From positions 1 to 64,000 of the forward strand of contig NZ_JAAIMM010000003.1 in assembly GCF_013300725.1 (NCBI RefSeq): 64,000 nucleotides of DNA. The letters are read 5' to 3'. Below are positions 42,825 through 52,263 of this stretch, in pieces (within the stretch, counting starts at the first letter, position 1; each line of letters begins with the position of its first letter). Position numbers and translations under genes: made by a program. Below the pieces are notes generated by a model. That model ran no database searches, was not told the origin of the DNA, and saw only the letters and a list, made by a program, of their open reading frames with translations. The stretch comes from Allocoprococcus comes (GTDB taxonomy: Bacteria; Bacillota; Clostridia; Lachnospirales; Lachnospiraceae).

Positions 42825-45641
42825 TTACCATCGCCCGAATCCATAGAAATGGCTCTGCCAGTATGGAGAGTTGATGGACGTGTACTGAACCGGATGCCCA
42901 CAATGGATCATCTGACCATTGCCCACATAGATTCCAATATGCGTTACTGGTTCTCCTGCATCGTAGGTTCCGGTAAAGAAGATCAGATCTCCTGGCTGTG
43001 CTTCTGACTGGGATACTGGCGTACAAATGTTGTACAGTCCCTGTGCAGTCAGCCTTCCCGTATTTCTTACCCCGGAATGAACCAGACAGTAGCTGACAAA
43101 TCCGGAACAATCGAATCCACTTGGGGAATATCCGCCCCACACATACGGTGTTCCAAGATATTTTGCAGCCTCTTCCAGTAAACGTTGCGCTGCTTCACTG
43201 GTATATTCATTACCACCAAAGCCTGTCCCTTCTCCTGTTTCCAGATAAAAGATCGGGTTTAACCGCTCTCCATTTTTCAAAAGTTCAATGTGAAGATGGC
43301 TTCCTGTAGAATTTCCGGTATTTCCTACAAGACCGATCTCATCACCTTTCGTGACGGATGCACCTGCAGATACACTCCGGCTGCTTAAATGTGCATACCG
43401 CAGTTCATAGCCTTTACTGTCCTTGATTACAACATAATTGCCATAGCTGTCGTTATAAGCAGAAGTTGTAACCGTTCCGGTCAGCCCTGCCATTACTTTT
43501 GTCCCTTCCGGTGCTCCGATATCCATACCATTGTGTAACTGATTTGCTCCTGATATTGGATGAATCCGATATCCATAATAGCTGGTCACACTGGAATACC
43601 AGTTAAAATCAACCGGTGTTGCAAACATCTGCAGGTTGCCTTTGGTATCGTTGTAGGCACTGAACAGTTCTTTCTGGAAAAATCCCAACCTGTCCTGACA
43701 GATTGACATCAGGTTTCCACTGGTCAATGTTACATTCAGCGTGTCCACATCTCTGATTCTGGTCACTTCGACTTCATTGCTTCCGTTATCATCTGCAAGA
43801 TAACATTCCCAGGTCTGATGTCCATGTGCAGATGCTGCCGCATGACTGTCATAATAGACATCAAATTGTACACCGTATCTTGCGAAAGCTCCGGTATCTT
43901 CTACGGTATATTCGACACCATTCATAACTACCTTTGTTCCCATTGGAACAAACGGATTGGAAGCATCTACCGCTAAGGTATGATTGGCAGTTGGATATGC
44001 TCCACTGGCAGTCGGTCCTCCGCTCCAAATACCACAACAGATTGGACAGTTACAATATCCACTGGTCACAACCTGTCCCAAAGATTCTCCAACTCTTACT
44101 GTTGCTGTCTCCGTTACAGTCTCATTGACTGCTTCAGTAGTTAAATGATATTGCTCTGCAAACAAGGCGTCCAGCTCCGGCTTGACCTGTTCAAAAGTAA
44201 ATTCTTCATACTTTGCAGACAGATAACTAATCAGGATAAACGGATCATGCTCAATAGGTCCGATGTTATATCGGTATTCCTCATGTCCTGGTTCTTCAGA
44301 TTCCATATTGTTGATCCGCTCCTGCAGATTAGCTTCCAGCTGTGTGTAATACAGTTCCGCTTCCCGGATTGCCTGATCCGATGACAGATAACTGGTTCCG
44401 GTGTAAGTGATCACATTTTGTAAAAACACTGCAGAGCATGACGTGACATTCGTTATGATCAGAAACATCAATCCGATCAGAACTGCTACACTGATATACA
44501 CCTTCCGGTTTTCTTTAAAAAAGTTGGTGACTTTGCCGCCAATCTTCTTGATATAATCAATCGTACCTTTTGTAGCTGTTCCTACTGTCTGTTCACTTCG
44601 CTTCGCTTTGGCATAATCCCGTTTGATCTGTTGCTTCTGAATCTGTTTTTTCAGTTTCTTCTGTTCCTGACGGGCTGCCGCCTGTGTCTGTTTCTCTTCC
44701 TGTCTTTCAAGTCTGCTTCTTTTTCTGAATGCCCTCTGTTTCCTGCGTCTGGCACTTCTCTGTTCCAGCCGGTAAACACCTTCGCCGCTTTCTTCTAACT
44801 TATGGGCACCTTCTACCGCCGCATTATCGTCTTCATTTTTGCTGATCTCACGGTGCAATGCTGCGGAAGCTGCACTTCCTGCTTTCTTGACAACAGAAGT
44901 TTTTTCTGTTTTCACAGATTCCCCTTCGCCAAACTTCAAGCGGGATTTCTTCTTTCCAGGAGCTTCTCCATCATTTGCCTGATAGACCTGTGCCTTCTTG
45001 GAATGCTGCTTTGCTTCCTTCTTCTTTTTTGCTTCCTCATAAGAAAACTTTTTGGCTTTTTCCTTCTGTTTCTGATGTCGGAAATTGACTCCATCCGTAT
45101 CCATCTGGTTCAATTTCTCCATATCTTTATCATTTTTCACAGAAGCACCAGTTTCCTCATAAGCAAACTTCAAACGCTGTTTTTGTTTTGGCTTTTTGCT
45201 ACCACCGGTCTGATTTCTCCGGCTGTCTCCTCTGTTTTCTGATAGATCCGCACGTTTTTCTTTCAGTCTCCCTGACTGTCCGGCTTCGGATTTTTCTGCA
45301 AGTCTGGATTCTTTTCCGACTTCAGCACGGATTCTTTTTCTATTTTGCTGTTTTCTACTCTGTCCAAGATCCTCACTTTGCTTCTCTGCCCGTATCAGTT
45401 CCGGTGCATCTCTGGATTTTTGCACAGAGGGACGAATATTTTTCCCACTCCGTTCAGACTGGCGGGAAGACTTATCCACAAGGCTTACTTCTTTTTCCCC
45501 CTGTTTTCCTCCCATCTGCACATCACTGGCACGGTTACTGACACGAACAGAAGATTTATCCGTCAGGTTTTCTTCCACCAGACCATCCTTGGTCATTTTC
45601 TGGACTTTCTTATCCCTGACTTTCATTCTCTGTTCTGCCAC
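42825..45641 (-). CDS. 3D/M23/NlpC-P60 multidomain wall hydrolase of the conjugation machine
   Basis: A 938-residue protein starting with GTG (GGAGGAG upstream). The first 370 residues are highly charged and cytoplasmic. A membrane segment follows (VYISVAVLIGLMFLIITNV), then three extracellular catalytic-type domains: a 3D lytic domain (AVDASNPFVPMGTKV, VEDTG, FDVYY), an M23 metallopeptidase (HNGMD, HLHIE metal ligands) and an NlpC/P60 Cys peptidase (FDCSGFVSYC, THIGIYVG). It would cut both glycan and peptide to let the T4SS through the wall. No lesion seen. It is the working hydrolase; the CHAP protein at 18732 is truncated. Confidence 0.92.
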   Translation of the reverse strand: MAEQRMKVRDKKVQKMTKDGLVEENLTDKSSVRVSNRASDVQMGGKQGEKEVSLVDKSSRQSERSGKNIRPSVQKSRDAPELIRAEKQSEDLGQSRKQQNRKRIRAEVGKESRLAEKSEAGQSGRLKEKRADLSENRGDSRRNQTGGSKKPKQKQRLKFAYEETGASVKNDKDMEKLNQMDTDGVNFRHQKQKEKAKKFSYEEAKKKKEAKQHSKKAQVYQANDGEAPGKKKSRLKFGEGESVKTEKTSVVKKAGSAASAALHREISKNEDDNAAVEGAHKLEESGEGVYRLEQRSARRRKQRAFRKRSRLERQEEKQTQAAARQEQKKLKKQIQKQQIKRDYAKAKRSEQTVGTATKGTIDYIKKIGGKVTNFFKENRKVYISVAVLIGLMFLIITNVTSCSAVFLQNVITYTGTSYLSSDQAIREAELYYTQLEANLQERINNMESEEPGHEEYRYNIGPIEHDPFILISYLSAKYEEFTFEQVKPELDALFAEQYHLTTEAVNETVTETATVRVGESLGQVVTSGYCNCPICCGIWSGGPTASGAYPTANHTLAVDASNPFVPMGTKVVMNGVEYTVEDTGAFARYGVQFDVYYDSHAAASAHGHQTWECYLADDNGSNEVEVTRIRDVDTLNVTLTSGNLMSICQDRLGFFQKELFSAYNDTKGNLQMFATPVDFNWYSSVTSYYGYRIHPISGANQLHNGMDIGAPEGTKVMAGLTGTVTTSAYNDSYGNYVVIKDSKGYELRYAHLSSRSVSAGASVTKGDEIGLVGNTGNSTGSHLHIELLKNGERLNPIFYLETGEGTGFGGNEYTSEAAQRLLEEAAKYLGTPYVWGGYSPSGFDCSGFVSYCLVHSGVRNTGRLTAQGLYNICTPVSQSEAQPGDLIFFTGTYDAGEPVTHIGIYVGNGQMIHCGHPVQYTSINSPYWQSHFYGFGRW

Positions 45642-45644
45642 TGA

Positions 45645-45755
45645 TTACTCCTCCTTCTTCGGATACCCTTTCCCTGCCTGTAATAAACAGAGAATAGCGA
45701 TGCCAAATACAGCACCGCCACAAAATGTCAATCCATATGAAATTACCTGTAACAT
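45645..45755 (-). CDS. Small single-span membrane protein (DUF3789-like)
   Basis: A 36-residue open frame with AGGAGGAG 7 nt before the ATG. It is almost entirely one hydrophobic helix (VISYGLTFCGGAVFGIAILC) followed by a charged tail (KGYPKKEE). It resembles the short DUF3789 proteins found between VirB4 and the hydrolase in Tn1549-like ICEs. Stop codon 3 bp from the hydrolase start. Confidence 0.65.
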   Translation of the reverse strand: MLQVISYGLTFCGGAVFGIAILCLLQAGKGYPKKEE

Positions 45756-45773
45756 TGTTTTACTCCTCCTGTA

Positions 45774-48230
45774 TTACCCTGCTTCGGCTGTTTCCTCCGG
45801 GCGGGTTGTCATAATCTTATAAAGGGAATTCTTCGGGAATCTGTCTACAAACGGAATAATCACATTTCCATAGAACAGAAGTCCTTCACCCTCATTACTG
45901 TTGGTTACATAAGACAGCTGGGTTGGTGAAATATTCAACTGTTTAGCCAGAATCTGCCTGTCACCGGATGCCTGGTTGAGCATATAGATAAAATCAGAGT
46001 TTTCAAAAATATTCTCGATTTCCCTGGAAGCTAAAAGATCCTTAATGTTCTGGGTAATTCCTGTCGGAATACCGCCCCATTTACGGAATCGCTTCCAGAT
46101 TTCCACGCTGTAGGCTGCTGTCTGTTCTTCTTTTAAGAGAAGATGGAATTCATCCACATAGTAACGGGTGGATTTATGAGCGGAACGGTTGATCGTCACT
46201 CGGTTCCATACCTGGTCCTGCACAATCAGCATCCCGATCTTCTTCAGCTGTTTTCCAAGCTCCTTGATATCAAAACATACGATACGGTTGTTGATGTCCA
46301 CATTTGTGCGATGATTAAATACATTTAGGGAACCTGTAACGTAAATCTCCAATGAAGTTGCCAGACGCTGTGCTTCCGGCTCTTCCTGTTTCCGCAACAG
46401 ATTATATAAATCCTCCAGTATCGGCATCTTCTCTGGCACCGGATCAGCGAGATATTCCTGATAGACCAGCCGCACACAACGGTCAATGATCGTCTTTTCT
46501 ACCGGTTCCAGTCCATTCTTTCCACCGACAATCAGTTCACACAGGGACAGAATAAAATCTGCCTTTAAGGACAGCGGATTATCTTCCTCTGAATAATTCA
46601 GGTTCAGATCCATCGGATTGATATACTGGTCTGATACCGGTGAAATCCGGATGACCTGTCCGTGCAGTGCCTGCACCAGTGGATAATACTCGGCTTCTGG
46701 ATCACAAATAATAATATCGTCCTCCGTAATCAGGAAACAGTTCGTAATTTCTCTTTTTGCTGAGAAGGATTTACCGGAACCAGGTGTACCAAGAATCAGT
46801 CCATTCGGGTTCTTCAGACGCTTCCGGTCAACCATAATCATGTTGTTGGATAATGCATTCAATCCATAATAAAGAGCTTCCCCTTCCTGGAACAGTTCCT
46901 GTGTCGTAAATGGCACAAAGATCGCTGTTGCCGATGTGGTAAGCCCTCTCTGAATCTCAATTCGATTGACTCCCAGTGGAATACAGGACATCAATGCTGC
47001 TTCCTGCTGATAGTCCAGCTGTTTTAAGGAACAGTTGTATTTTTGTGCGATACCCTGTACCTGGAAGATATTGTTATCCAGCTTCTGACGCTTCTTTGCG
47101 GTATTCATCACCAACACTGTCACAAGAAACATACGCTCATTTCTGGACTGTAAATCTTCCAGCAGATTCTTTGCTTCTTCCCCGTAGGTCACAAGATCCG
47201 ATGGAAGCACATCCATGTCATACCCGGAACGTACCGCCCGCTTCTGCTCTTCAATCTTCATCTTATCCAAATCTGAAATCTTGCTCTTGATCATCTTGAT
47301 CGCAGAACTCTGGTCAATGGACTGGATATGAATATTGACATTGATGCTGTCATCCACATCCAGGAAATCTGCAAGCATCCGGTCTGTAAGCTCCGGTGCC
47401 AGGATCTGCAGATAACTCACGCTTCCCATGGTCTTTCCCATCAGAAATGTCTGATTCTTGGAAAAGTTAAAGGAAGTTGGTGCAATAAAGTCTTTGGTCT
47501 TTAATCCTGTTTCCGGCAGCATCTTGTACTGGAACTTAAATGGTTCAATCCGATCCTGGTTGAACACATGATACAGAATCTCCAGTCGCTCCAGACCATT
47601 TAAGGAATGTGCCTGTGCTCCCAGAACTTTAAAGTTGTTCAGGATATCGGCTTCAATCCTTTCAAGCCTTGGTCTTGCCACCTTCAGGCTTTCTGCTTCG
47701 ATTCCAAAAGTGATATACTTGGTTTTCACCAGACCATTGTTTCCCTTGGAAAGCTGATTTTTTAACATGGTCCGGTACTCCTCACGAATGGCATTGAAGT
47801 CATCGTTCTGATCCGGAATATCAATACTTTTCTCAAATTCAGCCACATCCACCTGCTGATTGATAAAGGACAGCTGCACACTGATGGAAGAATCAAAGTA
47901 ATTTAAAAAATCACAGTAATTCTCAAATATCGTGGTCTTATCCTCATTTAAAGCCAGCTGATAATTGATGTCATAAAACTGAATTGTCTTAGAGAAAAAG
48001 GTCTTTGTCACCTGGCAGATACCATCCTGCAGCATCCGAATATACGGAATACTCTGCTGTGCAGTTGTAGGAATGTTTTTCTGTTTCCTACGATCCCGTT
48101 CCTGCTTCTTCCTACGCTTTTCCTGTTCTCTTTCTTTTCTGCTTTTTTTGTTTCTTCTTTCCTGACGGTTTCTTTTTTCCGCCAGGGACAGACGCTCCTG
48201 CTGAGCCTCCTGCTTTGTCTTTTTTGCCAT
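45774..48230 (-). CDS. VirB4-family conjugation ATPase
   Basis: About 818 residues from the ATG at 48230. A charged N-terminus of 55 residues precedes the usual TTAQQSIPYIRMLQDGIC motif. Walker A is GTPGSGKS (481-488) and Walker B/DEF is YYVDEFHLLL. VirB4 ATPases power assembly and DNA passage of T4SS channels at the membrane. Its first 40 codons overlap the 3' end of the PrgI gene in another frame (119 bp), and both readings are Lys/Arg-rich there. A start downstream would remove the overlap, but the next upstream sequence pattern does not decide it. Confidence 0.93.
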   Translation of the reverse strand: MAKKTKQEAQQERLSLAEKRNRQERRNKKSRKEREQEKRRKKQERDRRKQKNIPTTAQQSIPYIRMLQDGICQVTKTFFSKTIQFYDINYQLALNEDKTTIFENYCDFLNYFDSSISVQLSFINQQVDVAEFEKSIDIPDQNDDFNAIREEYRTMLKNQLSKGNNGLVKTKYITFGIEAESLKVARPRLERIEADILNNFKVLGAQAHSLNGLERLEILYHVFNQDRIEPFKFQYKMLPETGLKTKDFIAPTSFNFSKNQTFLMGKTMGSVSYLQILAPELTDRMLADFLDVDDSINVNIHIQSIDQSSAIKMIKSKISDLDKMKIEEQKRAVRSGYDMDVLPSDLVTYGEEAKNLLEDLQSRNERMFLVTVLVMNTAKKRQKLDNNIFQVQGIAQKYNCSLKQLDYQQEAALMSCIPLGVNRIEIQRGLTTSATAIFVPFTTQELFQEGEALYYGLNALSNNMIMVDRKRLKNPNGLILGTPGSGKSFSAKREITNCFLITEDDIIICDPEAEYYPLVQALHGQVIRISPVSDQYINPMDLNLNYSEEDNPLSLKADFILSLCELIVGGKNGLEPVEKTIIDRCVRLVYQEYLADPVPEKMPILEDLYNLLRKQEEPEAQRLATSLEIYVTGSLNVFNHRTNVDINNRIVCFDIKELGKQLKKIGMLIVQDQVWNRVTINRSAHKSTRYYVDEFHLLLKEEQTAAYSVEIWKRFRKWGGIPTGITQNIKDLLASREIENIFENSDFIYMLNQASGDRQILAKQLNISPTQLSYVTNSNEGEGLLFYGNVIIPFVDRFPKNSLYKIMTTRPEETAEAG

Positions 48231-48576
48231 CCGGCACACCCTCCTTTTTTACAAGGGTGGAAATCTCCTGATAAAAATTTTCTGTCTTATATGGTCTTAC
48301 CGCTGGACATATAAACTTCTGTCGAATGATATTTGCCACCACTTTTTCAAAGGGAAGCCCGTCTTTTTCATACATCGCCATGAAGAAAAACGGAAGCATG
48401 ATCGTTACCATCAGAATGGCAGCGATACTGGAACCGATTGGTTTTCTCATGAACAGATAAAACGGAATTCCCACAACTGCGGCAAGTGAAAAGAAAATCA
48501 ACTGCCGCTTTGTCAGATTTAACGCTACTTTTGTTTTGACCTTGGTAAGGTCTTTTGGTACTGGTACATACGCCAT
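48112..48576 (-). CDS. PrgI-family T4SS membrane protein
   Basis: A 154-residue protein. The N-terminal MAYVPVPKDLTKVKTKVALN, two membrane segments (about 27-42 and 50-69) and the following MYEKDGLPFEKVVANIIRQK are the PrgI (pCF10) pattern, a VirB3-like partner of VirB4. The C-terminal 45 residues are a low-complexity Lys/Gly tail within the region overlapping virB4. Start has GAAAGGA upstream. Confidence 0.88.
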   Translation of the reverse strand: MAYVPVPKDLTKVKTKVALNLTKRQLIFFSLAAVVGIPFYLFMRKPIGSSIAAILMVTIMLPFFFMAMYEKDGLPFEKVVANIIRQKFICPAVRPYKTENFYQEISTLVKKEGVPDGKKDKAGGSAGASVPGGKKKPSGKKKQKKQKRKRTGKA

Positions 48577-48599
48577 GGTATGCGCTCCTTTCCTGCCCG

Positions 48600-49469
48600 T
48601 TAGTGGGCATTGAATATTGATTTGCTAAGGCTTCCGGTCTTGAATAATGAAAATGCAAGAATCACGGTATACGCCGCTACTGAAAACATTGCTGCATGAA
48701 GGTCACTGGATATGGTCATTGCATTTACTAAAACTGCATAAATTCCCACACAGACCATCATGAAGAATCCCTGAAATGCCAGTGCGAACAAGCCTTTTAA
48801 ATAGTTGTTTCCGATATTGCCCCATTCCTTATTGGTCATGGTGGCAAACGGAATTGGTGCTATGGAAGTATAAAGGTAAATTTCTATCATTCTTCCGTAC
48901 AAAATAACGGTTATGATGATCGACAGAATCCGCATGGTAATACTGATCAACAGCGTTTCCATGGATAGCAGGAACAAATCCCCCAGTTCCATATCTTCCA
49001 GTGCATCCACAATCCTTGCGACTGCTTCTGATGCATCCACCGCTGTGTTCCCGGAGATCACCCCGGCGGCATTGTTGACCACATGCTGGCCAACATCAAA
49101 GACCGCCATCGTGATATTGAACGTATTTGTCACCAAATAAATGGCTACATACGCCTTGAAAATCCAGAGGAAAATGTTGTAAGTCTCAAATTCATGGAAA
49201 TTGTTTTTCTGCGTTACCATCGTAATCAGCTCATAGCACAAGACAAAGGTGATGATCAGTCCCGCAATGGGGACAATTACTGTCTGGGAAATGTTCTGGA
49301 TCAGATTAAAGATCCCTGCATTCCATCCCTGCGGTGTCTGTCCCACCTGCCCGGCTATGGTTCCCACCTGCTCATTGACAGACGTGAACATGTTATCCAA
49401 ACATGACTTGATAAGCCCGATCAGGATATCCTTTATCGCTTCCGTAATTCTCTCAATGATGGTGTTCAT
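48600..49469 (-). CDS. VirB6/TrbL-like channel protein
   Basis: A 289-residue polytopic protein with an amphipathic N-terminus and about six membrane segments (e.g. VIVPIAGLIITFVLCYELI, ISITMRILSIIITVILYG). The order Maff2 - this - PrgI - VirB4 identifies it as the VirB6/TrbL-type inner-channel component of Tn1549-like T4SSs. It lies 23 bp before prgI. Confidence 0.88.
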   Translation of the reverse strand: MNTIIERITEAIKDILIGLIKSCLDNMFTSVNEQVGTIAGQVGQTPQGWNAGIFNLIQNISQTVIVPIAGLIITFVLCYELITMVTQKNNFHEFETYNIFLWIFKAYVAIYLVTNTFNITMAVFDVGQHVVNNAAGVISGNTAVDASEAVARIVDALEDMELGDLFLLSMETLLISITMRILSIIITVILYGRMIEIYLYTSIAPIPFATMTNKEWGNIGNNYLKGLFALAFQGFFMMVCVGIYAVLVNAMTISSDLHAAMFSVAAYTVILAFSLFKTGSLSKSIFNAH

Positions 49470-49481
49470 CTACCACTCCTC

Positions 49482-49697
49482 TTAAGAGAACAATGTTGCC
49501 AGCTGTGGAATCAGGGTAGTTCCCAGCAGCATGATTCCGGCACCAGCCATCAGCTGTTTGATGCCCTGGCTCTTAGCGCCGGGATTGTCATTCCCATATC
49601 CTTCCAGAAGGTTTACGACACCCCACACGCCAAGACCTGCACCGATTGCGACTACAAGAGTTTTTAAAGTTGTAATTGCACTGCTAAAAAATGCCAT
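49482..49697 (-). CDS. Maff2-family pilin-like protein
   Basis: About 71 residues, starting at ATG 49697 (GGTGA 7 nt upstream; an ATG at 49703 is too close). Two hydrophobic helices (TLKTLVVAIGAGLGVWGVVN and LMAGAGIMLLGTTLIP) flank a Gly/Asn loop, the Maff2/VirB2-like layout. It probably forms a pilus or surface channel subunit. It lies 12 bp before the VirB6-like gene. Confidence 0.85.
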   Translation of the reverse strand: MAFFSSAITTLKTLVVAIGAGLGVWGVVNLLEGYGNDNPGAKSQGIKQLMAGAGIMLLGTTLIPQLATLFS

Positions 49698-49741
49698 ATA
49701 CATTCACCAAAACTGACTTTTTTCAGGTGTTTACGGGAATG

Positions 49742-49768
49742 AAAAAACACCGACTAAAAAGCCGGCGC
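49742..49768 (-). terminator. Weak intrinsic terminator after virD4
   Basis: CACCGAC (49748-49754) pairs with GCCGGCG (49761-49767) using two G-T pairs; TTTTTT follows on the minus strand. It separates the virD4 gene from the Maff2 gene. Confidence 0.5.
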
Positions 49769-49818
49769 ACCTAATGTCAGTTATTCCTTTCCTTATTATT
49801 TTTCGTTCATTCCCAAGG

Positions 49819-51705
49819 TTACTCCGACAGATCTACTTGAATTACTTCCACCTCTTCTTCAGATTTCGGTGTGTACTGCGGATTTAACTCTTTCTCAACC
49901 TTGTATCGGTTCTTCTCGTTTTCATCTGCAAGAAGCCGATAGTTTTTGTGTTTCGTAATATCATATTTGTCTGAGAAAAATGGTCTGGCACCACGGATCT
50001 GCAGGATACATTTTCCTCCATCCATGACTGCAATCTCGTCCTCTGTCATCAACTGTTTCCCCAGTTTCTGATAATTCAGTCCAAAAGATTTCTGATTGCT
50101 TCTTGTCTCCGAAGTGTTATACAGGTCAATGGTTTCCTTACCCAGAAGCTCACTCATTTCCTTTAATGTGGTCTTCTCTTTCCCACCAAGGAATAAAGTC
50201 GTATCACAGTTGCCCAGAATGGTATCTGCACTATCCTTATACATTGCCTTTAACTGGCTCTGTGACTGCAAAATAATAGAAGCAGAGATTTCCCTGCTTC
50301 GGATGGTTGCGATCAGCTTGTCAAACTGAGGAATTTGTCCGATGTTGGCAAACTCATCAGCGATGACACGCACATGCACCGGAAGTCTGCCGCCATATTC
50401 ATCATCTGCCTTGTCGCAAAGCAGATTGAAAAGCTGTGACTGCAGCATCGCAATCACAAAGTTGAATGTGGTATCCGTATCGGACATAATCAGAAACAAG
50501 GCTGTTTTCCTGTCTCCGATCTTATCCAGTTCCATTTCATCGTAAGACATGATCTCACGAAGCTCTGCGATATCAAATGGGGCAAGTCTGGCACCACAGG
50601 AAATCAAAATCGACTTCGCCGTTTTGCCAGCCGCCATTTTGTATTTTTTATACTGTCTGACCGCAAAGTGCTGCGGATCTCTTTCTTCCAGTTCCTGGAA
50701 CATCATATCTACCGGGTTCTGGTAAGTTTCATCCTCTTCACGGGTTTCACTTTCATTCAGAAGATCCAGAAGAGTATTCAGATTCTTCTCCTCTTCATCA
50801 CCCTCATACCAGATGAAGGCAATCAGTGCTGTGTACAGCAGTTTCTCCGCTTTCACCCAGAAATCCTCGGAAGATTTTTCTCCCTCCCCTTTGGTGTTTG
50901 CAATAATTGTCGTCACCAGTTTCAGGATATCTTTTTCAGACCGTATATAAGCAAATGGATTGTAATGAAGAGACTTAGAAAAGTTGATCGTATTCAAAAC
51001 CTTAATCACATAAGGCTCATATACCACTTTCCCGGATTTATCTTTGATGACATTTCCATCTTTATCCCTCTTCGGCGGTCCCTTTGCTAACATCTTCCCG
51101 CACTCCTCGATCAGAGTGCCTTTGGGATCTGTAATGACCATGGAACAGTTCATCTGCATGACCGATGGTTTTACGAAAAAACGTGTCTTACCGGAACCAC
51201 TGCCGCCGATAACTACAATATTTTTATTTCTTGCATATTTCGGTTGCTTCGGTCTGCTCTCCATCGTCAGTGCTTCTGTTGCTGTCAATGGAATGTTCAT
51301 CCACGGATTTTCCGACATATAAGGTTTGATATCCTCAGCGTTTCCCCATCTGGCTGAACCATACTCGATTCCTTTTCGGAGTTTCTTTGCATCTGACTGT
51401 TTCTGCCAAACCAGCACTTTCAAAACGACTGCAACCGTAATCCCTGCCAGCAGATCTTTCCAGTTATTGCTTAACACAAAACCAGCAAAAATCCGATCTG
51501 CGTGTTCCATAGCATATAAGAGTTTGTTCCCCATATCTTCTCCCGGACTATTCCGGTAAAGAAAAAATGCCCGGTCTGCATAGAACGCAGCCAGAGCATA
51601 TGGGAGATTGGTAAGAACCAGTTTCTTTTTATCCAGGGCGGACAGCCTGACCCCGATCTTATTCTTCCACTTCTGCATCAGAGGTTTGCCGATCTGTTTC
51701 TTCAT
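49819..51705 (-). CDS. VirD4/TraG type IV coupling protein
   Basis: A 628-residue ATPase with N-terminal membrane segments (about 30-50 and 83-99), Walker A GGSGSGKT (167-174), Walker B-like VRVIADEFANIGQ and an acidic C-terminus. It links the relaxosome to the secretion channel. It overlaps the end of pcfB by 4 bp, mirroring the pcfB-pcfC pair of enterococcal pCF10. Confidence 0.94.
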   Translation of the reverse strand: MKKQIGKPLMQKWKNKIGVRLSALDKKKLVLTNLPYALAAFYADRAFFLYRNSPGEDMGNKLLYAMEHADRIFAGFVLSNNWKDLLAGITVAVVLKVLVWQKQSDAKKLRKGIEYGSARWGNAEDIKPYMSENPWMNIPLTATEALTMESRPKQPKYARNKNIVVIGGSGSGKTRFFVKPSVMQMNCSMVITDPKGTLIEECGKMLAKGPPKRDKDGNVIKDKSGKVVYEPYVIKVLNTINFSKSLHYNPFAYIRSEKDILKLVTTIIANTKGEGEKSSEDFWVKAEKLLYTALIAFIWYEGDEEEKNLNTLLDLLNESETREEDETYQNPVDMMFQELEERDPQHFAVRQYKKYKMAAGKTAKSILISCGARLAPFDIAELREIMSYDEMELDKIGDRKTALFLIMSDTDTTFNFVIAMLQSQLFNLLCDKADDEYGGRLPVHVRVIADEFANIGQIPQFDKLIATIRSREISASIILQSQSQLKAMYKDSADTILGNCDTTLFLGGKEKTTLKEMSELLGKETIDLYNTSETRSNQKSFGLNYQKLGKQLMTEDEIAVMDGGKCILQIRGARPFFSDKYDITKHKNYRLLADENEKNRYKVEKELNPQYTPKSEEEVEVIQVDLSE

Positions 51706-52193
51706 CGACTCTGCTCCTGATGCCGGTTCTTTACTTTGTCCTTCGTCTTCTTTGGCATCATTGCCCGGTAAGCTGCCAGACGCTTGTGAATCGAAGGTTT
51801 ATTCGCTTTTTGAATCTGTTTCTGGGAAAACTCACGGAAAGCAGCATTGAGGGCATCCTGATCACGTCCTTTGAAAAATACCAGATAAACTGGCGGCTCT
51901 TTGCTCTTGTCCTTTTTCAGAGCATAGTTAATTCCATATTTTCTGGCATAGCGTTCAAAGGACTTGATATTTTTGTTCGTGATCTCGATATTGACCATCC
52001 CGGCATTCTGCTTTGCCAGCTCTTTTACCGTGACCTTTCCCTGTTTCGGCTGATTTTTCTGTGCTTTCTTCTCTACCGATTTCTGCTTATGATGCCGCAG
52101 ATACGCAGCAAGAACCTTTCTCAACAGGTCTGCTGTGATTTTGGTAGTCCGAATACAGAACGTGACCGTTTTCTGAGTTACCTCTTCCTGCAT
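51702..52193 (-). CDS. pcfB: PcfB-family (DUF3801) coupling-protein partner
   Basis: A 163-residue basic protein. KITADLLRKVLAAYLRH and VNIEITNKNIKSFERYARKY match DUF3801/PcfB, a soluble partner of the VirD4-like PcfC that binds the relaxosome. The C-terminus has SIHKRLAAYR 30 residues from the end. It is preceded by a tiny 8-codon frame with a strong ribosome-binding site and overlaps virD4 by 4 bp. Confidence 0.85.
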   Translation of the reverse strand: MQEEVTQKTVTFCIRTTKITADLLRKVLAAYLRHHKQKSVEKKAQKNQPKQGKVTVKELAKQNAGMVNIEITNKNIKSFERYARKYGINYALKKDKSKEPPVYLVFFKGRDQDALNAAFREFSQKQIQKANKPSIHKRLAAYRAMMPKKTKDKVKNRHQEQSR

Positions 52194-52216
52194 GACTTTT
52201 CCCTCCTTTCAGCGAT

Positions 52217-52243
52217 TTAACTGCTGTCCAGATCTGTAATCAT
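52217..52243 (-). CDS. Possible 8-residue leader peptide
   Basis: ATG at 52243 follows GAAAGGGGGTGA by 5 nt, a very strong ribosome-binding site, but the frame is only MITDLDSS before TAA. It ends 24 bp upstream of pcfB. It may be a leader peptide, or a trace of a lost gene. Confidence 0.3.
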   Translation of the reverse strand: MITDLDSS

Positions 52244-52263
52244 GGCAATCACCCCCTTTCAAT

